Shown: in pieces, positions 23,466 to 35,342 of the stretch | Layout: every line of letters begins with the position of its first letter | Numbering within the stretch: position 1 is the first letter of the stretch | Source: Cryptomeria japonica | Taxonomy: Eukaryota; Streptophyta; Pinopsida; Cupressales; Cupressaceae | DNA: 64,000 bases | Assembly: GCF_030272615.1 (NCBI RefSeq) | Contig: NC_081410.1 | Coordinates: forward strand, 124,433,140-124,497,139 | Direction: 5' to 3' | Made by a program: the position numbers and the translations under genes | Notes under the pieces: model-generated | Database searches by the model: none | What the model was told of the DNA's origin: nothing | The model's input: the letters and a program-made list of their open reading frames with translations, nothing else

Positions 23466-23560
23466 TCTTTGCATTAAAGTTAAATCTTTGCATTCTTCCC
23501 TTTCATTCACTGTGATATGAGAAAAGCATATATAGTGATTACATTTGATGAGTTGTTCAT
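23466..23560 (-). pseudogene. fragment of a TNL terminal exon
   Basis: Aligns by eye with two separated pieces of the resistance gene's last exon (about 28796-28850 and 29003-29040): CTTTGCAYTAAAGTTAAA, then AAAGCATATATRGTGATT and ACATTTGATGAG. About 155 bp between them is missing. It reads on the minus strand like the gene at 28771-56300 and indicates another, largely lost, copy. Confidence 0.65.
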
Positions 23561-25399
23561 ATTTATTATATTCACACATTTATTTTCTCTCAAATTATCA
23601 AGATCACATTACTAACAAATATCTAATTATTTACAAAGTATCATTGTGCTATCATGATTATGCTGCTTTGGAGATCAACTTCCATTTCAAACATTCAAGA
23701 AAATATAAAAAAATATATCAAGAAACAATGGAACAATCTAAGGTCTTTGATATGATATTAATGTTTGTCATTGAATTTGGTTCATGCATTATAGTTCTTC
23801 AATTTTATTTTGATTCACATTTTCATCCTTCTTAGTTAAATTCATTATGGAGGTGTTTGTTGAGGTTGATTTTTTCTTTAATCTATCCTTGCATCTTTGG
23901 GTAGTTCCTAGCATAATGATTCCTTCCACACACAAAACGTCTAGCTAATGGTCCTTATTGAATTTGATTCCTTCAAGGACCATTTCTCATTTCATTGAGT
24001 CATGATGGAAATATCGATATAAGATAACTCTTGTTAGAACCAATTATGCTATTAGTTCCTCTTTAAAACATTCTTCAAATTTTAATTTGTAAGTGGTTTA
24101 CTTTTTAAAGATTTCATTCTTTGGTTCTTGATGATTTGATTTCTCCTCAAAATTTCTTTCCTTTTTGAAAGAATTGTTCTTCTTATTGTTAAAAGATTTC
24201 TTGCAACAATTGGAGTTTATATTTTTTTCCCCCTTTTAAAGACTATTCTAGCACTTTATTCATATTTTCATGATCATACACATCTACCTCTCCAACAATA
24301 TTAGCATTCAACCCTAACAAAAATTCCTTGTTTGAATCCTCTCATCCATTTAATAAATTGACACATGTTAATAATTTTACAAACTTGTCCCATTATTATT
24401 GTACTCTTAAAGAATCTTATTGAAGGTTATAAAATTATGTCATAGGGTTGACCAACAAGAACATGTATTAAGGTATTTTAAATACCTCAAGCCTTTTGAT
24501 ATTAAAATTTTGTTAGTCACCAGATCAATTTTATAGATGCAAAGATATATTCATGGTTGTAAATGTGAGTTCAACTCTCAAACTTGATTCTCCATAGTCA
24601 AAACATTTTAGTTACAATATAAATGGTAGTCTGTTAGCTCCATTTTTAACAGTAAAATTTAAAATTTTTAGGTCAAACTTTAAAGTGCTAAAATCCTTGA
24701 ACTAATAATCTTATGGCCGAAGAAGTTATAAATGAGGGGTTTTAAAATAAAAAAAATTATGATTTATTATCCTTCTTGATGAGTGTTGTCAATACAAGTT
24801 AAAATACCCATGCATTCCATCCGTGAAAACTTAGTTATTAAAGCTCATTCATCGAAGATTTAACAAGTTGGCCAAGTTTGTTCAAACACTTTCAATGATA
24901 AAGTCTTCATCGGCAAGTTGGTTTATTTTATAAAGAAGCCAATATACTTATATGAGACATATTTTCAAAGTTTCACTTAAAAAAAAATTCTCAATATTCC
25001 AATGTTACCAACATATCAACTCATTAATATCATTGGCAAGTTGTAGCACTTTCAAAAGTCACTAATTGACTGAAGATGTGGATGATAAATGAAGTAATAT
25101 TTGTAAGATTGCCAACTTTGCAAAGTATAGAAAAACACCGATGCACTCTCAAAGTTAGTTATTCTAACTCATTTATTGACAATTTTATCAAGTTGCCAAA
25201 GAGCTAATGCATTCTTAAGCGAAAAGGTCGTTATTATTTCATCCATGATTGAGAAAAGTTGTGCAAGCTTCTGAAAGCACATATGCATTTTTCAAGGAAG
25301 AGTTAGTTATCATAACTGATTCTTATATTGCTTTGAAACTACATGCACTCAGTAAAACCAACTTGGTAACCATCAAGAAAATTTAAAGTGACAGTTGCA
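23561..25399. other. AT-rich intergenic sequence
   Basis: No gene, RNA or repeat recognised. A 96-codon plus-strand open frame at 23545-23835 has no known motif and looks fortuitous. Between about 24800 and 25350 several loosely similar phrases recur (GCCAAG or GCAAGTTG followed by AACACTTTCAA and CTCATTnAT), possibly a very old degenerate repeat. Confidence 0.4.
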
Positions 25400-27060
25400 A
25401 AGCCGAGCTCTACAATCTTTGTCTCCATCCTCTCTACCTGCGCAAAATGGAAGCTTTCGAACAGGTTACGTTCACCCATCAAAATGCCTCAAATCGATGT
25501 GATCTCATGAAATGCAATGACTGCAAGACATGCACAAAATAAACTTGGCAAAAATTCTTTAGAAACTTTCAAGCAACTGCAAATGTCGTGTTGAACATGA
25601 ATGTAAAATGTGGAAGCATACACAAGGCATATGAGTTGTTTGACAAAATGACTCAACGAAGTGTTGTCTCATGGACTGCTATGATTGTTGCATATGAACA
25701 AAATAGCCTTCTAGAAAACTCTTTAGAGATTTTTAAGAAAATGCAGTTGGCAGATGTAGAGCTCAACTCATCAACCTTTTCCAGCATCCTCCCTACGTGC
25801 GCCAAAATGGGAGCCTTGGACGAGGGTATGGAAATCCATCGAAAAGTATTTGAAGATGAATTTTCTTCAGATGTTATAGTTTTGACAGCCTTGATAGACA
25901 TGTATGCAAAATGTGGAAATCTACAGAAGGCACATGAATTGTTTGACGGTATACCTCAACAAGATGTGGTTTCATGGACTGCAATTGTCACTAGATATGC
26001 ACAGAATGGGTTTGTTGATAAAGCTTTGGAGATATTCAAGCATATGCAATTTTCAGGTGTAAAGCCCAAATTCAACAACTTCTACCAGTGTTCCTCTACG
26101 CCAGTGCTAAGGTTCAGAGTAGGCTGTGAACGTCCATCATCGAATGACTTAGTTGCTATTACCTTGGCCGATATGAATGCAAAGTGTGGAAGAACATAGA
26201 AAAAATGAATGAGCGGTTTGAGTTGCAGACTGCGCAAAATGGAGATGTTGAAAAAGATTTCAAAACTTTCAAACAAATGCAATTTGCAGAAGTAATGTCG
26301 CATTTCCCAACCATTTTGTAGGGCTCTTCACGTCTTCATGGCAATGTATGGTCATGCACTAAAGCATCTTCAAAGGAAAAACATCAAAGAAATGTGGTCT
26401 CATGACAACAGAAGATTGCAGGATATGCACAAATCGGTCTGTTAAAAAAAAATCTTTAGAAATTTTCAAGTCGATGCAATTGGCAGGTGTAAAGACAAAT
26501 TCTGTAACCTCTGCTAGCATCCTTTTGCCTTTGTTAAAACTGGAGTTTTGTAATAGCACAAGGAAAGAATGTAAGTATAGACAAGGTGAAGAAAAGGTTT
26601 CAAGGTGGCATATTGGTTTTGTCAACAAGTTGGTAACTCTTCCTAGGTTGCCAAAGTAAAGATTCTCACACATACCATAACGTCTATGAAGAGGGAGAAC
26701 AAAGAGTTAAACATTGCCAATACTCCTTAAATTGCCTATGAAAGATGTTAGTTTTAACTATGTCCTAGCAATCAACATTGTCACCCAAGAATACAAAGTA
26801 AAGGAGAGGCATTGGTTGACATGTGTGTAGCATGACAAACATAGACATGGCATCATGAATTATTCAAAAGGATGCTTGAGAGAAACATTATTTCATGCTC
26901 ATGGTATGGACACCCACTGAAGTACACCGGACAAGCCGTGAAAGAATTTGCATAGAAAAAGATCCATTTGACAAATGCCTCCAAAACATGTCATCTCATG
27001 GAGAAAAATGAAATAATAACAGGTTGCACACAAAAGACATATTAGAATGAATTTAAAAGC
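25400..27060 (+). pseudogene. pentatricopeptide repeat (PPR, PLS-type) pseudogene
   Basis: The best-preserved part is an open frame at 25588-26199 with typical plant PPR motifs: KCGSIHKAYELFDKM, RSVVSWTAMIVAYEQN, SLEIFKKMQLADVELNSSTF, LIDMYAKCGNLQKAHELFD, QQDVVSWTAIVTRYAQNG. PPR proteins bind organellar RNA and this family edits or processes mitochondrial and plastid transcripts. Upstream (from about 25400, STCAKMEAFEQ-like) and downstream (ALEIF-like repeat at 26402-26659, then RNIISCSWYG-like phrases near 26880) the repeats continue, but with stops and frame changes. There is no intact start, no C-terminal E or DYW domain, and no continuous frame, so this is a relic. The number of original repeats cannot be counted. 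Confidence 0.85.
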
Positions 27061-28360
27061 TTATGAGAAGATATGTAAAAAAAAATAATCCCAAAGTCAA
27101 TTTCCGGAATCTTGTTGATGTGGAGATAAAGAGAAGTGCAGGAAGTATTGATAGAATGTGACAAAGAATGTATAGATGTATATAAATTTATCATTTAGCG
27201 AATACATTCAACTCTTATCACTTTAATGTCATGTTAAGATGGTTATGGGGAAATGTGAACAAAATATGCAATATTTTGAAATAAGTTAGTCACATTGATG
27301 CAAGACTCCTTGGTTTTTGGAAGGTGTATTCATGGAAGCAAAAGATGCTTAATGGGATAGTTGAAGCACATATGTACTTGAAGAAGATGTGTTGGCGAAA
27401 ACTACTTCTTGATGTCAATAAAGATGAATAGATGATGAGACGGTCACAAAGATCAATAAAGAAGATGAAGATGGATAAGTGCCTTACATTGGTCCTAACT
27501 TTAATGTTTTAATGTTTCAAGTTGATCTTTGTAAAAGTGACCTAAGTCACTTATTGTAATTAAAGTTAGAATTTGGGCTTTTCTTTTGTGAAAGTTAGGT
27601 CAATCCTAACTTATTTGTAAGGGGTAGTTTTTTTTTAAGCATTGGATGAGGTAGTTATCCTAAGTTCTCATTTTGGGTAGTTTTTCTAAGTAGTTATTTC
27701 TTCCAAAGTTGAGGAAGTTATTTCAAGTAGTTGAAGAAGTTATAAATTAGTTATAAAGGTGGTTAGGGTAGTTACCTCAGGTGGTTACCACTTCACCTAT
27801 ATATACCTCATTATTATTCAATGTAGGGGATTCCACTTTTTCACAAGCTTTGTATAAGAGACTTGGATAGTATTATTCAAGCAATTAAGCAATAGAGATC
27901 AATTTGGATGTGTGTTCAACTTATTCTCATGGGTTATTATCAATGTTCTTATGTTTGATTGATGATTACCTAATGCTTTCCCTTTAACATTGAATGTGAA
28001 GAAGTTTATTTCAAGTTGTGGTATCTCAAACTTGATTATATGGGATTTATTTTAATCTAGATTCATACCTTATATGGCGTTCAATCTTTCTTTATTGTTC
28101 GTTCTTTAATTTTTTTTGAAAAATCCTAAATACCCCCATCATACGAGGGAGCTGCCCCTCTCAAACGCAGAGGAAGATTGTGGCTACACCATGATCTCTC
28201 CAACTGTTGGAACGTTTGTCATTGCCTTTTGGGTGAATAGGGTCAATTTTGAAGGTGAATTCACAGTGACAAATCTGTTTACCAACATAGTCAAGAATAC
28301 ATTATTCAAAATCTCAAGATATCATATTTAGCAAATCTATATCAATACTTGAATAATTAA
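27061..28360. other. intergenic; possible solo-LTR-like remnant
   Basis: No gene recognised. From about 27390 (TGTTGGCGAAAAC) to about 28030 the sequence looks like an LTR: repeated TAGTTAT/GAAGTTAT phrases, a TATA-rich CCTATATATACC near 27800, then AATAGAG and a GTGGTATCTCAAAC stretch reminiscent of a degenerate primer site near 28018. No partner LTR or target duplication was found, so this is only a suggestion. A 71-codon frame at 28116-28331 has no motif. Confidence 0.3.
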
Positions 28361-28770
28361 TGATTATGGGATTAATCGTCCTATCCTTCTTATTTACTTT
28401 CCTAAAATAACATGCATTAACTGTAGCATGTTTTAATATTCAATTATATTTAATTAATCTCTCTATATACATATATAATTTTAAATTATCAAATTTATTT
28501 TTTAATTTAAAATTTAGAAATAAAAGAGATGTAAACTGTCATCAATATTTAAATTACCATACAACAATTATAAGAAAACATTAAAAAACTTTTTTCCAAC
28601 AAAAAATATTTAAATTACCATACAACAATTATAAGAAAACATTAAAAAACTTTTTTCCAACAAAAATAAATAAATTATCATACAAGAAATATTATAAATT
28701 AAAGACTTCAAATAAAACAAATATGAAAAAGACTTTTCAAAAGTAAATCAGATTTTTCAATGCCTTTTAT
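28361..28770 (-). other. 3' flank of the TNL gene with 61-bp tandem duplication
   Basis: AT-rich sequence immediately downstream of the gene's stop codon, also present in diverged form at 5740-6085. Positions 28544-28604 and 28605-28665 are a near-perfect 61-bp tandem duplication (starting AATATTTAAATTACC), absent from the other copy, so it arose after the two separated. Confidence 0.7.
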
Positions 28771-29048
28771 TTATCTATACAATTCATCCACAATTCTTTG
28801 CACTAAAGTTAAAGCTTTGCCTTCTTCCCCTTTATTCACTATGGCCTTGATCCCCTTCCTTATTTTGATGTGAGACATTGTAAAACCCTTCCTAGTATCA
28901 TGGTGGGGGAGTAACGCTGTAATCATTCTTTCGCCTCCATCCTCGATCCAGACAGAATGAATTTTCATGAAAGGGTCATTTTTTTTACTAGGAGATCCAA
29001 TCAAAGCATATATGGTGATTGCATTTGATGAGCTGCTAATGTGCAATG
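28771..29048 (-). pseudogene. TNL gene, 3' part of terminal coding exon
   Basis: Reads minus strand to the stop TAA at 28771-28773. The peptide includes LHISSSSNAITIYALIG, DPFMKIHSVWIEDGGERM, TMSHIKIRKGIKAIV and ends RIVDELYR. It is the C-terminal post-LRR part of a TIR-NBS-LRR protein, whose earlier exons lie at 45258-56300. The exon is cut at 29048 by the Tat/Ogre-like element. Reading on past the element at 45258, keeping one copy of the 5-bp duplicate, leaves the frame open (GCKFVEIKRGKHNALHIS). I infer the domain from position and context; it has no enzyme motif that I recognise. Confidence 0.82.
29044..29048. other. target-site duplication CAATG, left copy
   Basis: CAATG directly before the TG of the LTR at 29049; the same five bases follow the other LTR at 45258-45262. 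The perfect match shows one insertion event into the TNL exon. Confidence 0.95.
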
Positions 29049-30089
29049 TGATGCTCTGCAAAAAGGATTAGAAAATCTGTTTGATGGCAACACACACAAG
29101 AGCACAAGAAACGAACATTAGTGTTAGCAACAAAAGATTATCCTAAACAGGCATATCAAGAGAGATATTAAGCATGAAATAGAAAGCATATAAACATAGA
29201 ATAAAATAGCTAATCAAGATGCTCATAGTTGCTCCTCCCTTGTTCCTCTCCTCTCCAAGTCCCAAATGAGTGTATCTCTCAGCTTTTAGCACTAGCCATG
29301 GATGCCATATGGAGATTCAAGATGGTTGAATATGATAAGCAAATGCTATGCAAGTGTAGATAGTGATGCTATGAGAAAGCTCTATGCTAATGCCAGTATA
29401 ACAACAATACTCTAATGCTTCCTCCTTTGCTTGAGGAGAAGGGTTCTATTTATAGAAGAAATGGGGAAATGAAGGGTTAAGATTGAGTAATCTTAACAAG
29501 GGTTAAGATTGAAAGATATTCAATCCATGTGAGACTTTCAACCCAATCCCATGTTGACAAGTGTCACCATGAGGAGGCTTGAGAGGAGAGATAAGGAGCA
29601 TTAAATGCTTGAGGGGACATGATGGTTACCCTAGTCAAAGAAATAAATGCTTTGAAGAGACACATGGGTTACATGAGGGTTAAGTTAGGGGTCAAAGTCC
29701 TTAACCATGGGTGCAAGTGGAATTAACCATTAATGGTCATGTAAGAGCCATAAGTGGTTTGGAAGACTTTAGAGGTTAATTTGTTGAACACACAAAGCAT
29801 TAATTGCTTTTCAAAGACTTTGGAGTCTTTGAGAAGTGACTCCAATTTGCTTAGGAATGTGACAATATTTAGGGGATGGATTAGGTTAATTAGGAAAGGT
29901 TTAGAAGAATCTAGAAGGGGTTTAGGCATGCAAGTGGATTTTGTAGGAAAATGCAAGTGGGAGGAATTTTGGTATTTTCAATTAAAATAAAATTATTTAT
30001 TTCAATTAAATGGTGTAATTTGCATTTGGATAAATATTCAAATAAATATTAATTTATTTAAATGAGAAAAAGGAAGATAAAGCATTAAA

Positions 30090-30325
30090 ATGCTTGAAGA
30101 CTTTGAGGGAAACCATTAAAGGCTTGAAGACTTTAAGGAAAACCATTAAAGTCTTACGAAGACTTCAAGGGAAGCCATTAAGTTTGAAGACTTTAAAGCC
30201 ATCAAGTTTGAAGACTTTAAGGGAAACCATTAAAGGCTTAAGAAGACTATAGAAGGAAGCCACCAAGTTTGAAGACTTTAAAGCCATCAAGTTTGAAGAC
30301 TTTAAGGGAAACCATTAAAGGTTTC
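30090..30325. repeat. degenerate GAAGACTTTAA / AACCATTAAAG repeats in LTR
   Basis: Phrases TTGAAGACTTTAAG, GGGAAACCATTAAAGG and AAGCCATCAAGTTTGAAGAC recur about eight times in irregular order; also present at about 44378-44613 in the other LTR. Confidence 0.75.
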
Positions 30326-30344
30326 AAGTGGGTGAGGATAAATA

Positions 30345-30670
30345 GGATTTTAAATAAATAATTTATTTAAAATAGTTGTGCAACTTGCATTTGTAGGAAA
30401 ATGCAAGTGGGTGGAGGATAAAGGTGATTTAAATAAATGATTTATTTAAAATAGTTGTGCAACTTGCTTTTGTAGGAAAATGCAAGTGGGTGGAGGATAA
30501 AGGTGATTTAAATAAATAATTTATTTAAAATAATTGTGCAACTTGCATTTGTAGGAAAATGCAAGTGGGTAGAGGATAAAGGTGATTTAAATAAATAATT
30601 TATTTAAAATAATTGTGCAACTTGCATTTGTAGGAAAATGCAAGTGGGTAGAGGATAAAGGTGATTTAAA
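30345..30670. repeat. 79-bp tandem repeat, 4 units, in 3' LTR
   Basis: The phrase CAACTTGC falls at 30381, 30460, 30539 and 30618, giving a 79-bp period. Each unit holds two inverted repeats: ACTTGCATTT paired with AAATGCAAGT around GTAGGA, and AAATAAAT paired with ATTTATTT. The same array lies in the 5' LTR at about 44633-44958. Confidence 0.9.
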
Positions 30671-30952
30671 TAATGTGAGAGATGGGATTTTGAGGGATTT
30701 AAATAAATATTAATTTATTTAAATGTGAGAGAATATTTAATTAAATAAATATGATTTATTTATTTAATTAATGGTCTGAATTTGGTTAAGTGAATTAAAT
30801 CAAATAAATTGAATAATTTATTTAATTAATAGGAGAAGAGGATTAAGATGAATTAATTAAATATTAATTTAATTAATTATTAATTGATGGTTAAATAATC
30901 AAATAAATACTAAATATTCATTTAATTAAGTGGACAGATTTATGTGACTACA

Positions 30953-30967
30953 TTTGCCCCTCTTTGA
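30953..30967 (-). other. polypurine tract of Tat/Ogre-like element
   Basis: Minus strand reads CAAAGAGGGGCAAA directly before TGTAGTCAC of the 3' LTR. Confidence 0.85.
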
Positions 30968-33287
30968 GACGGTGCGGTTTTATCGTGTCGTTTCAAAGAA
31001 AGAAAAATAGGTGTGTGGGTGGTATGCCCCCTCGAGAGATGGGCCGAATTTTTTTGAAAAATCGGGCGATCTCTTGAGAAAAAATGAAAAGTGGAGGGGA
31101 GGTAGAATAGAAGAAATTAGAACTAATGATGAAAGAATGGAAGAAAATGGAGTGAATATGAAGAAACAACAAGCCAGCGAGTACCCTGAGGTCATGCAAG
31201 AGATACATAGCAGATGTAGTGTGGGGTTTGGATTGATGCTATACAATTGATCAAAATTGGTTGGACAATCTGGTGCAATCAGTTTAATTGCCCCGGTCAA
31301 GTCAAAGCGTGACAGTTGATGTCAGTTGGTCACTTGGACATGATAAAGTTTGAGTAAGTGAATCAAAGTGACCTGATGTGACTTAGACAATTGATGTAAT
31401 TGCCCGATGAAGTCAAGGTATATGAAGCAAAATACTCATTGAGACGTAGACAATTGATGTAATTATCCATTGGATTGTGTTTGATTAGTTGATCAATTGA
31501 TAGTGTGTGCATGTGATGGATGGTTGTGGGGAATCATGGCAACCCCGTTGAGACTAGGTCATTATGATAAATGCCTAATGTAGTCTAGGATTACCATGAT
31601 CGATTACTTGTTGAGACCCGAAGATACTTGATTAGAGTATCTAATTATAGTCTAGGTGTGTGGGAGTCGATGTATCTATGTAGACAAAGTAATTGGCTTA
31701 ATTTTGTGGATGAGTGAGGATGGGAAGCGATGAAGGGATTAGGATGATGTTGATGATCAAGATAGGGAGGGTGAGGGGGGATTCGATGTTAGATAGAAGA
31801 TATGGAGGACTAGGACCAAGTCCTATGGAAGAAGAGGAGTAAAATAGAGTATGCATTCTTATGACTATGTATGCATGATATGCAGCTATTATGAATGTAT
31901 GGATGGGTGGAATGCAATGAAATGCAATATATATAGATGAGATGAGATGACGATCCATGGTGATTTATTTTTCATCATTGAGATTTAAAATGTTGTAAGA
32001 AAATACAAGCAACTTGACATAATGATTCAAGATGACCTGAGTATTTCTTACATGGATTTGATATAGCAAGTTAATACAAGGAACTTGACATAATGATTCA
32101 AGATGACCTGAGTATTTCTTACATGGATTTGATATAGCAAGTTAATACAAGCAACTTGATATAATAGATCAAGTTGACCTGAGTATTGCTTGCAGAACAG
32201 ATAAGGATTATCTCCTTTCATGCATGACTTGGATCGTCCTCCTTGATCTTAAGCTGATCATATCCTGAGACAAGTGCATACTGTAATAAGAGATAAAACC
32301 TTTATCCAGTTTGGATGATGTAGGAAGGAACCAAAGGAAGAGCATTGTACCTGCAAACAAACAATATATACATAAAGAATAAAGAATAGGGATCCTTGGT
32401 AATGGTTCATGCTCATATGGTCGAGGTATACGCTGTAGTCAGCAAGCCGTAATGATCTATGACTACATTTTGCATAAGATCATGTAGCTTGGTGAACTTC
32501 CCACGTAGACACCATTAGTACATGCCCTAGTACTTCATCGGAATAATGCACCGAAGATACACAAACAATGCTGTAGGAACCTGATATAAATAACTAGCCC
32601 ATAAATCAACCAAGTATTTGATAGCTTAACACAATTTTCTTGTCAAAGAAAATGTCATTTTGTCTTTGTTTTGGTAAGGAAGGATGCATCCTTGTTGAAG
32701 ACAGTTTGATTGCTGATGTTGATTGTTTGGTCAATTGATAAGTGGTCATTTTGTGGAGTATATCACAATGTTTGTTTGGTATCTGCACGGATGAGTATGT
32801 ACAAGGTGTTGCCATGTTTTTGTGTGATTTTCGATGATTTTTTGATGTTTTTGGATTTTGTGGAATAGTTTTGAATGTTTGTGCAAATGAATCACCAGTA
32901 ATGTAGAATCCACTTCCATCAATAGGTTAAGAGCATTGCCCCCCAAGTTTAGACATGACTATGAAAAAGTGGGACGCAAGACGCATAGAGTACTTTCTTG
33001 ATTGGAGATCAAATAACAAGCCATGGTTGGATGGATGGATGGATATGTGTATGAATGTGATCGCAATGAGCCTGAAAGATACTAGAGCCATTGTCTTGAT
33101 GAGTGGCACCTGTTTGCTAGGTTTTCACCATCGCACCTACCCAAGGTGCCACCGGAGTGGTTGTTCACCGTTTGGATGCATGATTTTTCTTTACTTTTTT
33201 TTGAATGTTTTTGTATTTTCTTCAGGACATTTTCTGAATGTTTTTGATATTTTTTGATATGCAGGGGAACCTGATGCTCTGTACACC
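30968..33287 (-). other. noncoding region between pol and 3' LTR
   Basis: About 2.3 kb without recognisable domains; short open frames on both strands show no motif. Repeated phrases such as CAATTGATGTAATTG and GTTGATCAATTGAT occur around 31380-31500. A 71-bp tandem repeat is listed separately. Long noncoding 3' regions are usual in Tat-group elements. Confidence 0.6.
32003..32215. repeat. 71-bp tandem repeat, about 3 units
   Basis: AACTTGACATAATGATTCAA begins at 32011 and 32082, and a diverged copy (AACTTGATATAATAGATCAA) at 32153. The first two units are nearly identical, including CCTGAGTATTTCTTACATGG. Confidence 0.9.
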
Positions 33288-34277
33288 TTAGGTATAAAAC
33301 TGTTTGAGGTGCATGCTATTGATTGGATCTGTAAGTGGTTCTCCTTCTGATGTAGCCAACTGATATGCTCCGGACCCGAATACAACAGTGACAACATATG
33401 GGCCCAGCCAGTTTGATTCAAACTTGCCCTGATGTTCTCTGTTTGGTTGGTTGCGAGGATTCTCTCATAGAACAAGATCACCTACCTCAAATGTACGAGA
33501 TCTAACTCAGTGATTGTAGCTTCTACTCAAGCGCTGCTGATAGGCTTTGAGATGATTGCATGTAGCTTGTCGCTTCTCATCAAGTAATTCTAAGTCTTGG
33601 AGGTGTGAGACTCTGTACACTTCATCATCTATTAGATTATGCAAGGAAACCCGTAAGGATGGTATCTTGACCTCAATAGGTAAGATAGCTTCAGAACCAT
33701 AGACCAATGAATAAGGAGTTGCACCTGTAGGAGTTCGAATGCTAGTTCGATATGCCCATAGCGCTGGATTCAATTGAACATGCCAATCATGACCAGCATC
33801 ATTGACTGTCTTCTTTAGGATTCTTAATATGTTTTTATTGGATGCTTCGGCCTGACCATTGCCTTGTGGGTAATAGGGGGTGGAAAAGCGGTGTTGGATA
33901 TGAAATTTCTCACAAAGTTTGCGGACATCCTGATTTTTGAAAGGAAGACCGTTATCTGTGATGATAGACATGGGCACACCATACTGGCAGATGATGTAAT
34001 TGAGGATGAATGAGGCGATCTGCTTGCCGGTGACTTGGGTAAGTGGAACAACTTCGATCCACTTTGTGAAGTATTCGGTGGCGGTAATAATGAATTTATG
34101 GCCATTGGATGAAGATGGATGAATCTTACCCACAAGGTCAAGGCCCCATTGACAGAAAGGCCATGGTGTCATGATTGGTTGCAGTTCCTGTGCTGGTGCA
34201 TGTATTAGGTCACCGTGAACTTGACATTTCTTGCATTTTCTGACAAAGTAGTAGGAATCCTTTTCCATAGATGGCTA
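33288..34277 (-). pseudogene. Tat/Ogre-like integrase
   Basis: Contains the tail of the zinc finger (CKKCQVHGD), then the DDE core: WGLDLVGKIHPSSSNGHKFIITATEYFTKWIEV, GVPMSIITDNGLPFKN, and TPYYPQGNGQAEASNK, which retains the third acidic residue. The C-terminal part after YNH continues through EVGDLVL and WLGPYVVTVVFGSGAYQLA to the natural stop at 33288-33290. Stops interrupt it at 34275-34277 (TAG in the place of a usual Trp), 33507-33509 (TGA) and 33465-33467 (TGA, likely an old Arg CGA). The enzyme would insert element DNA into the genome; this copy cannot be made whole. Confidence 0.9.
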
Positions 34278-35342
34278 ATAGTATCTAGCTCGCATGATCT
34301 TCTTGGCTAGTGACGGACCACTTGCATGAGTTCCACATATTCCTTCATGTACCTCTTCCAAAGCCTTTGTTATCTCACCTTGTTCCAGACGTTGAAGGAG
34401 AGTACCATAAAGACTACGTTGGTATAGGATTTCTGCAATAATGGTATATCGAGCGGTTTGGTGAATGAAGGTTTTACATTGGTTATTTGATTGGTTAGGA
34501 GGAAGGGTGTGATTGCGGAGATAGGTGTAGAACTCACCGTACCATGGGGATTCGGAACCGACAAGGTGACATATCATTTCAGATTCGGGGATATCATAAG
34601 CGGGGATCCAAAGCTGTTCTACCAAGAACTCATAGCGTGTTGAATTTTGGGGAAGATCTAGTAGAGATGCGATGGTAGCCATAGCATCAACAACCAGATT
34701 CTGATCTCTTGGTATCTGCTCAAAAGTGATAGTAGTAAATGATGTCTTTAGATTGTCCACTATTTGCTTATATGGCATGAGTTTATCATCTTTGGTCTGA
34801 TATTCATTAGTTGCTTGCCGAATGACCAATTGGGAATCGCCATATACTTGCAATTCTTGTAATTTCCATTGTATGGCTAACCTGAGTCCTGTGATCAAGG
34901 CCTCATACTCTGCTATGTTGTTGGTGCATGGAAATGTGAGCCTGTAAGACTTCGGGATGCTGTCACCTTGAGGTGTGATAAATAGAATGCCTGCCCCCGA
35001 GCCGTGCCTAGTGTATGAACCATCAAAACATAGTTTCCATGGCGGTGCCTCTATGATCATGAATATCTCTTCATCTGAAAAATTGGAAATGAGGGGATGA
35101 TCACCTGTGAGGGGTGCATCGGCCAACTGATCTGCAATAACTTGACCTTTGATAGCTTTATGGTCCACATACTCAATGTCAAATTCACTTAGAATCATCA
35201 CCCATTTGGCCAAGCGGCCTATCAGTGCTGCTTTGCTGAGTAAATATTTGAGTGGATTGATCTTTGCAATGAGCTGAACCTTGTGTGTTAACAGATAGTG
35301 CCGTAGTTTAGTAGTTGCCACGATTACTGCTAGGCAAGCTCA
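34278..35342 (-). pseudogene. RT-linked RNase H end plus second, archaeal-type RNase H
   Basis: The frame first finishes the ordinary RNase H (KYLLSKAALIGRLAKWVMIL, FDIEYVDHKAIKGQVIAD). It then encodes a second RNase H: WKLCFDGSYTRHGSGAGILF, NNIAEYEALITGLRLA, YGDSQLVIRQ, QIPRDQNLVVDAMATIAS, with the Asp-Glu-Asp residues visible. A second RNase H between RT and integrase is characteristic of the Tat/Ogre branch. It is bounded by nonsense codons at 35340-35342 (TGA) and 34275-34277 (TAG). Confidence 0.9.

Larger units (their letters stand above)
29049..30952 (-). repeat. Tat/Ogre-like 3' LTR (1904 bp)
   Basis: Plus strand TGATGCTCTGC to GTGACTACA. Visible differences from 43337-45257 are few: for example CTCCTTTGC/CCCCTTTGC, GGTTAAGAT/GGTTAGGAT, GATAAGGAG/GATAAAGAG, TTAAGGGAA/TTAAAGGAA and TGGACAG/TGGATAG, plus a deletion of about 17 bp near 30673 (TTAAATAATGTGAG). 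Confidence 0.95.

Noticed and set aside
23545-23835. 96-codon plus frame
   Set aside because: AT-rich, overlaps the TNL exon fragment on the other strand, no motif.
27390-28030. Solo LTR at 27.4-28.0 kb
   Set aside because: LTR-like composition but no target duplication, no second copy in the window and no sure ends; mentioned only as a possibility.
33191-33481. 96-codon minus frame starting MILFYER
   Set aside because: Out of frame with the integrase C-terminus, which reads through the same stretch with recognisable EVGDLVL and GPYVV motifs.
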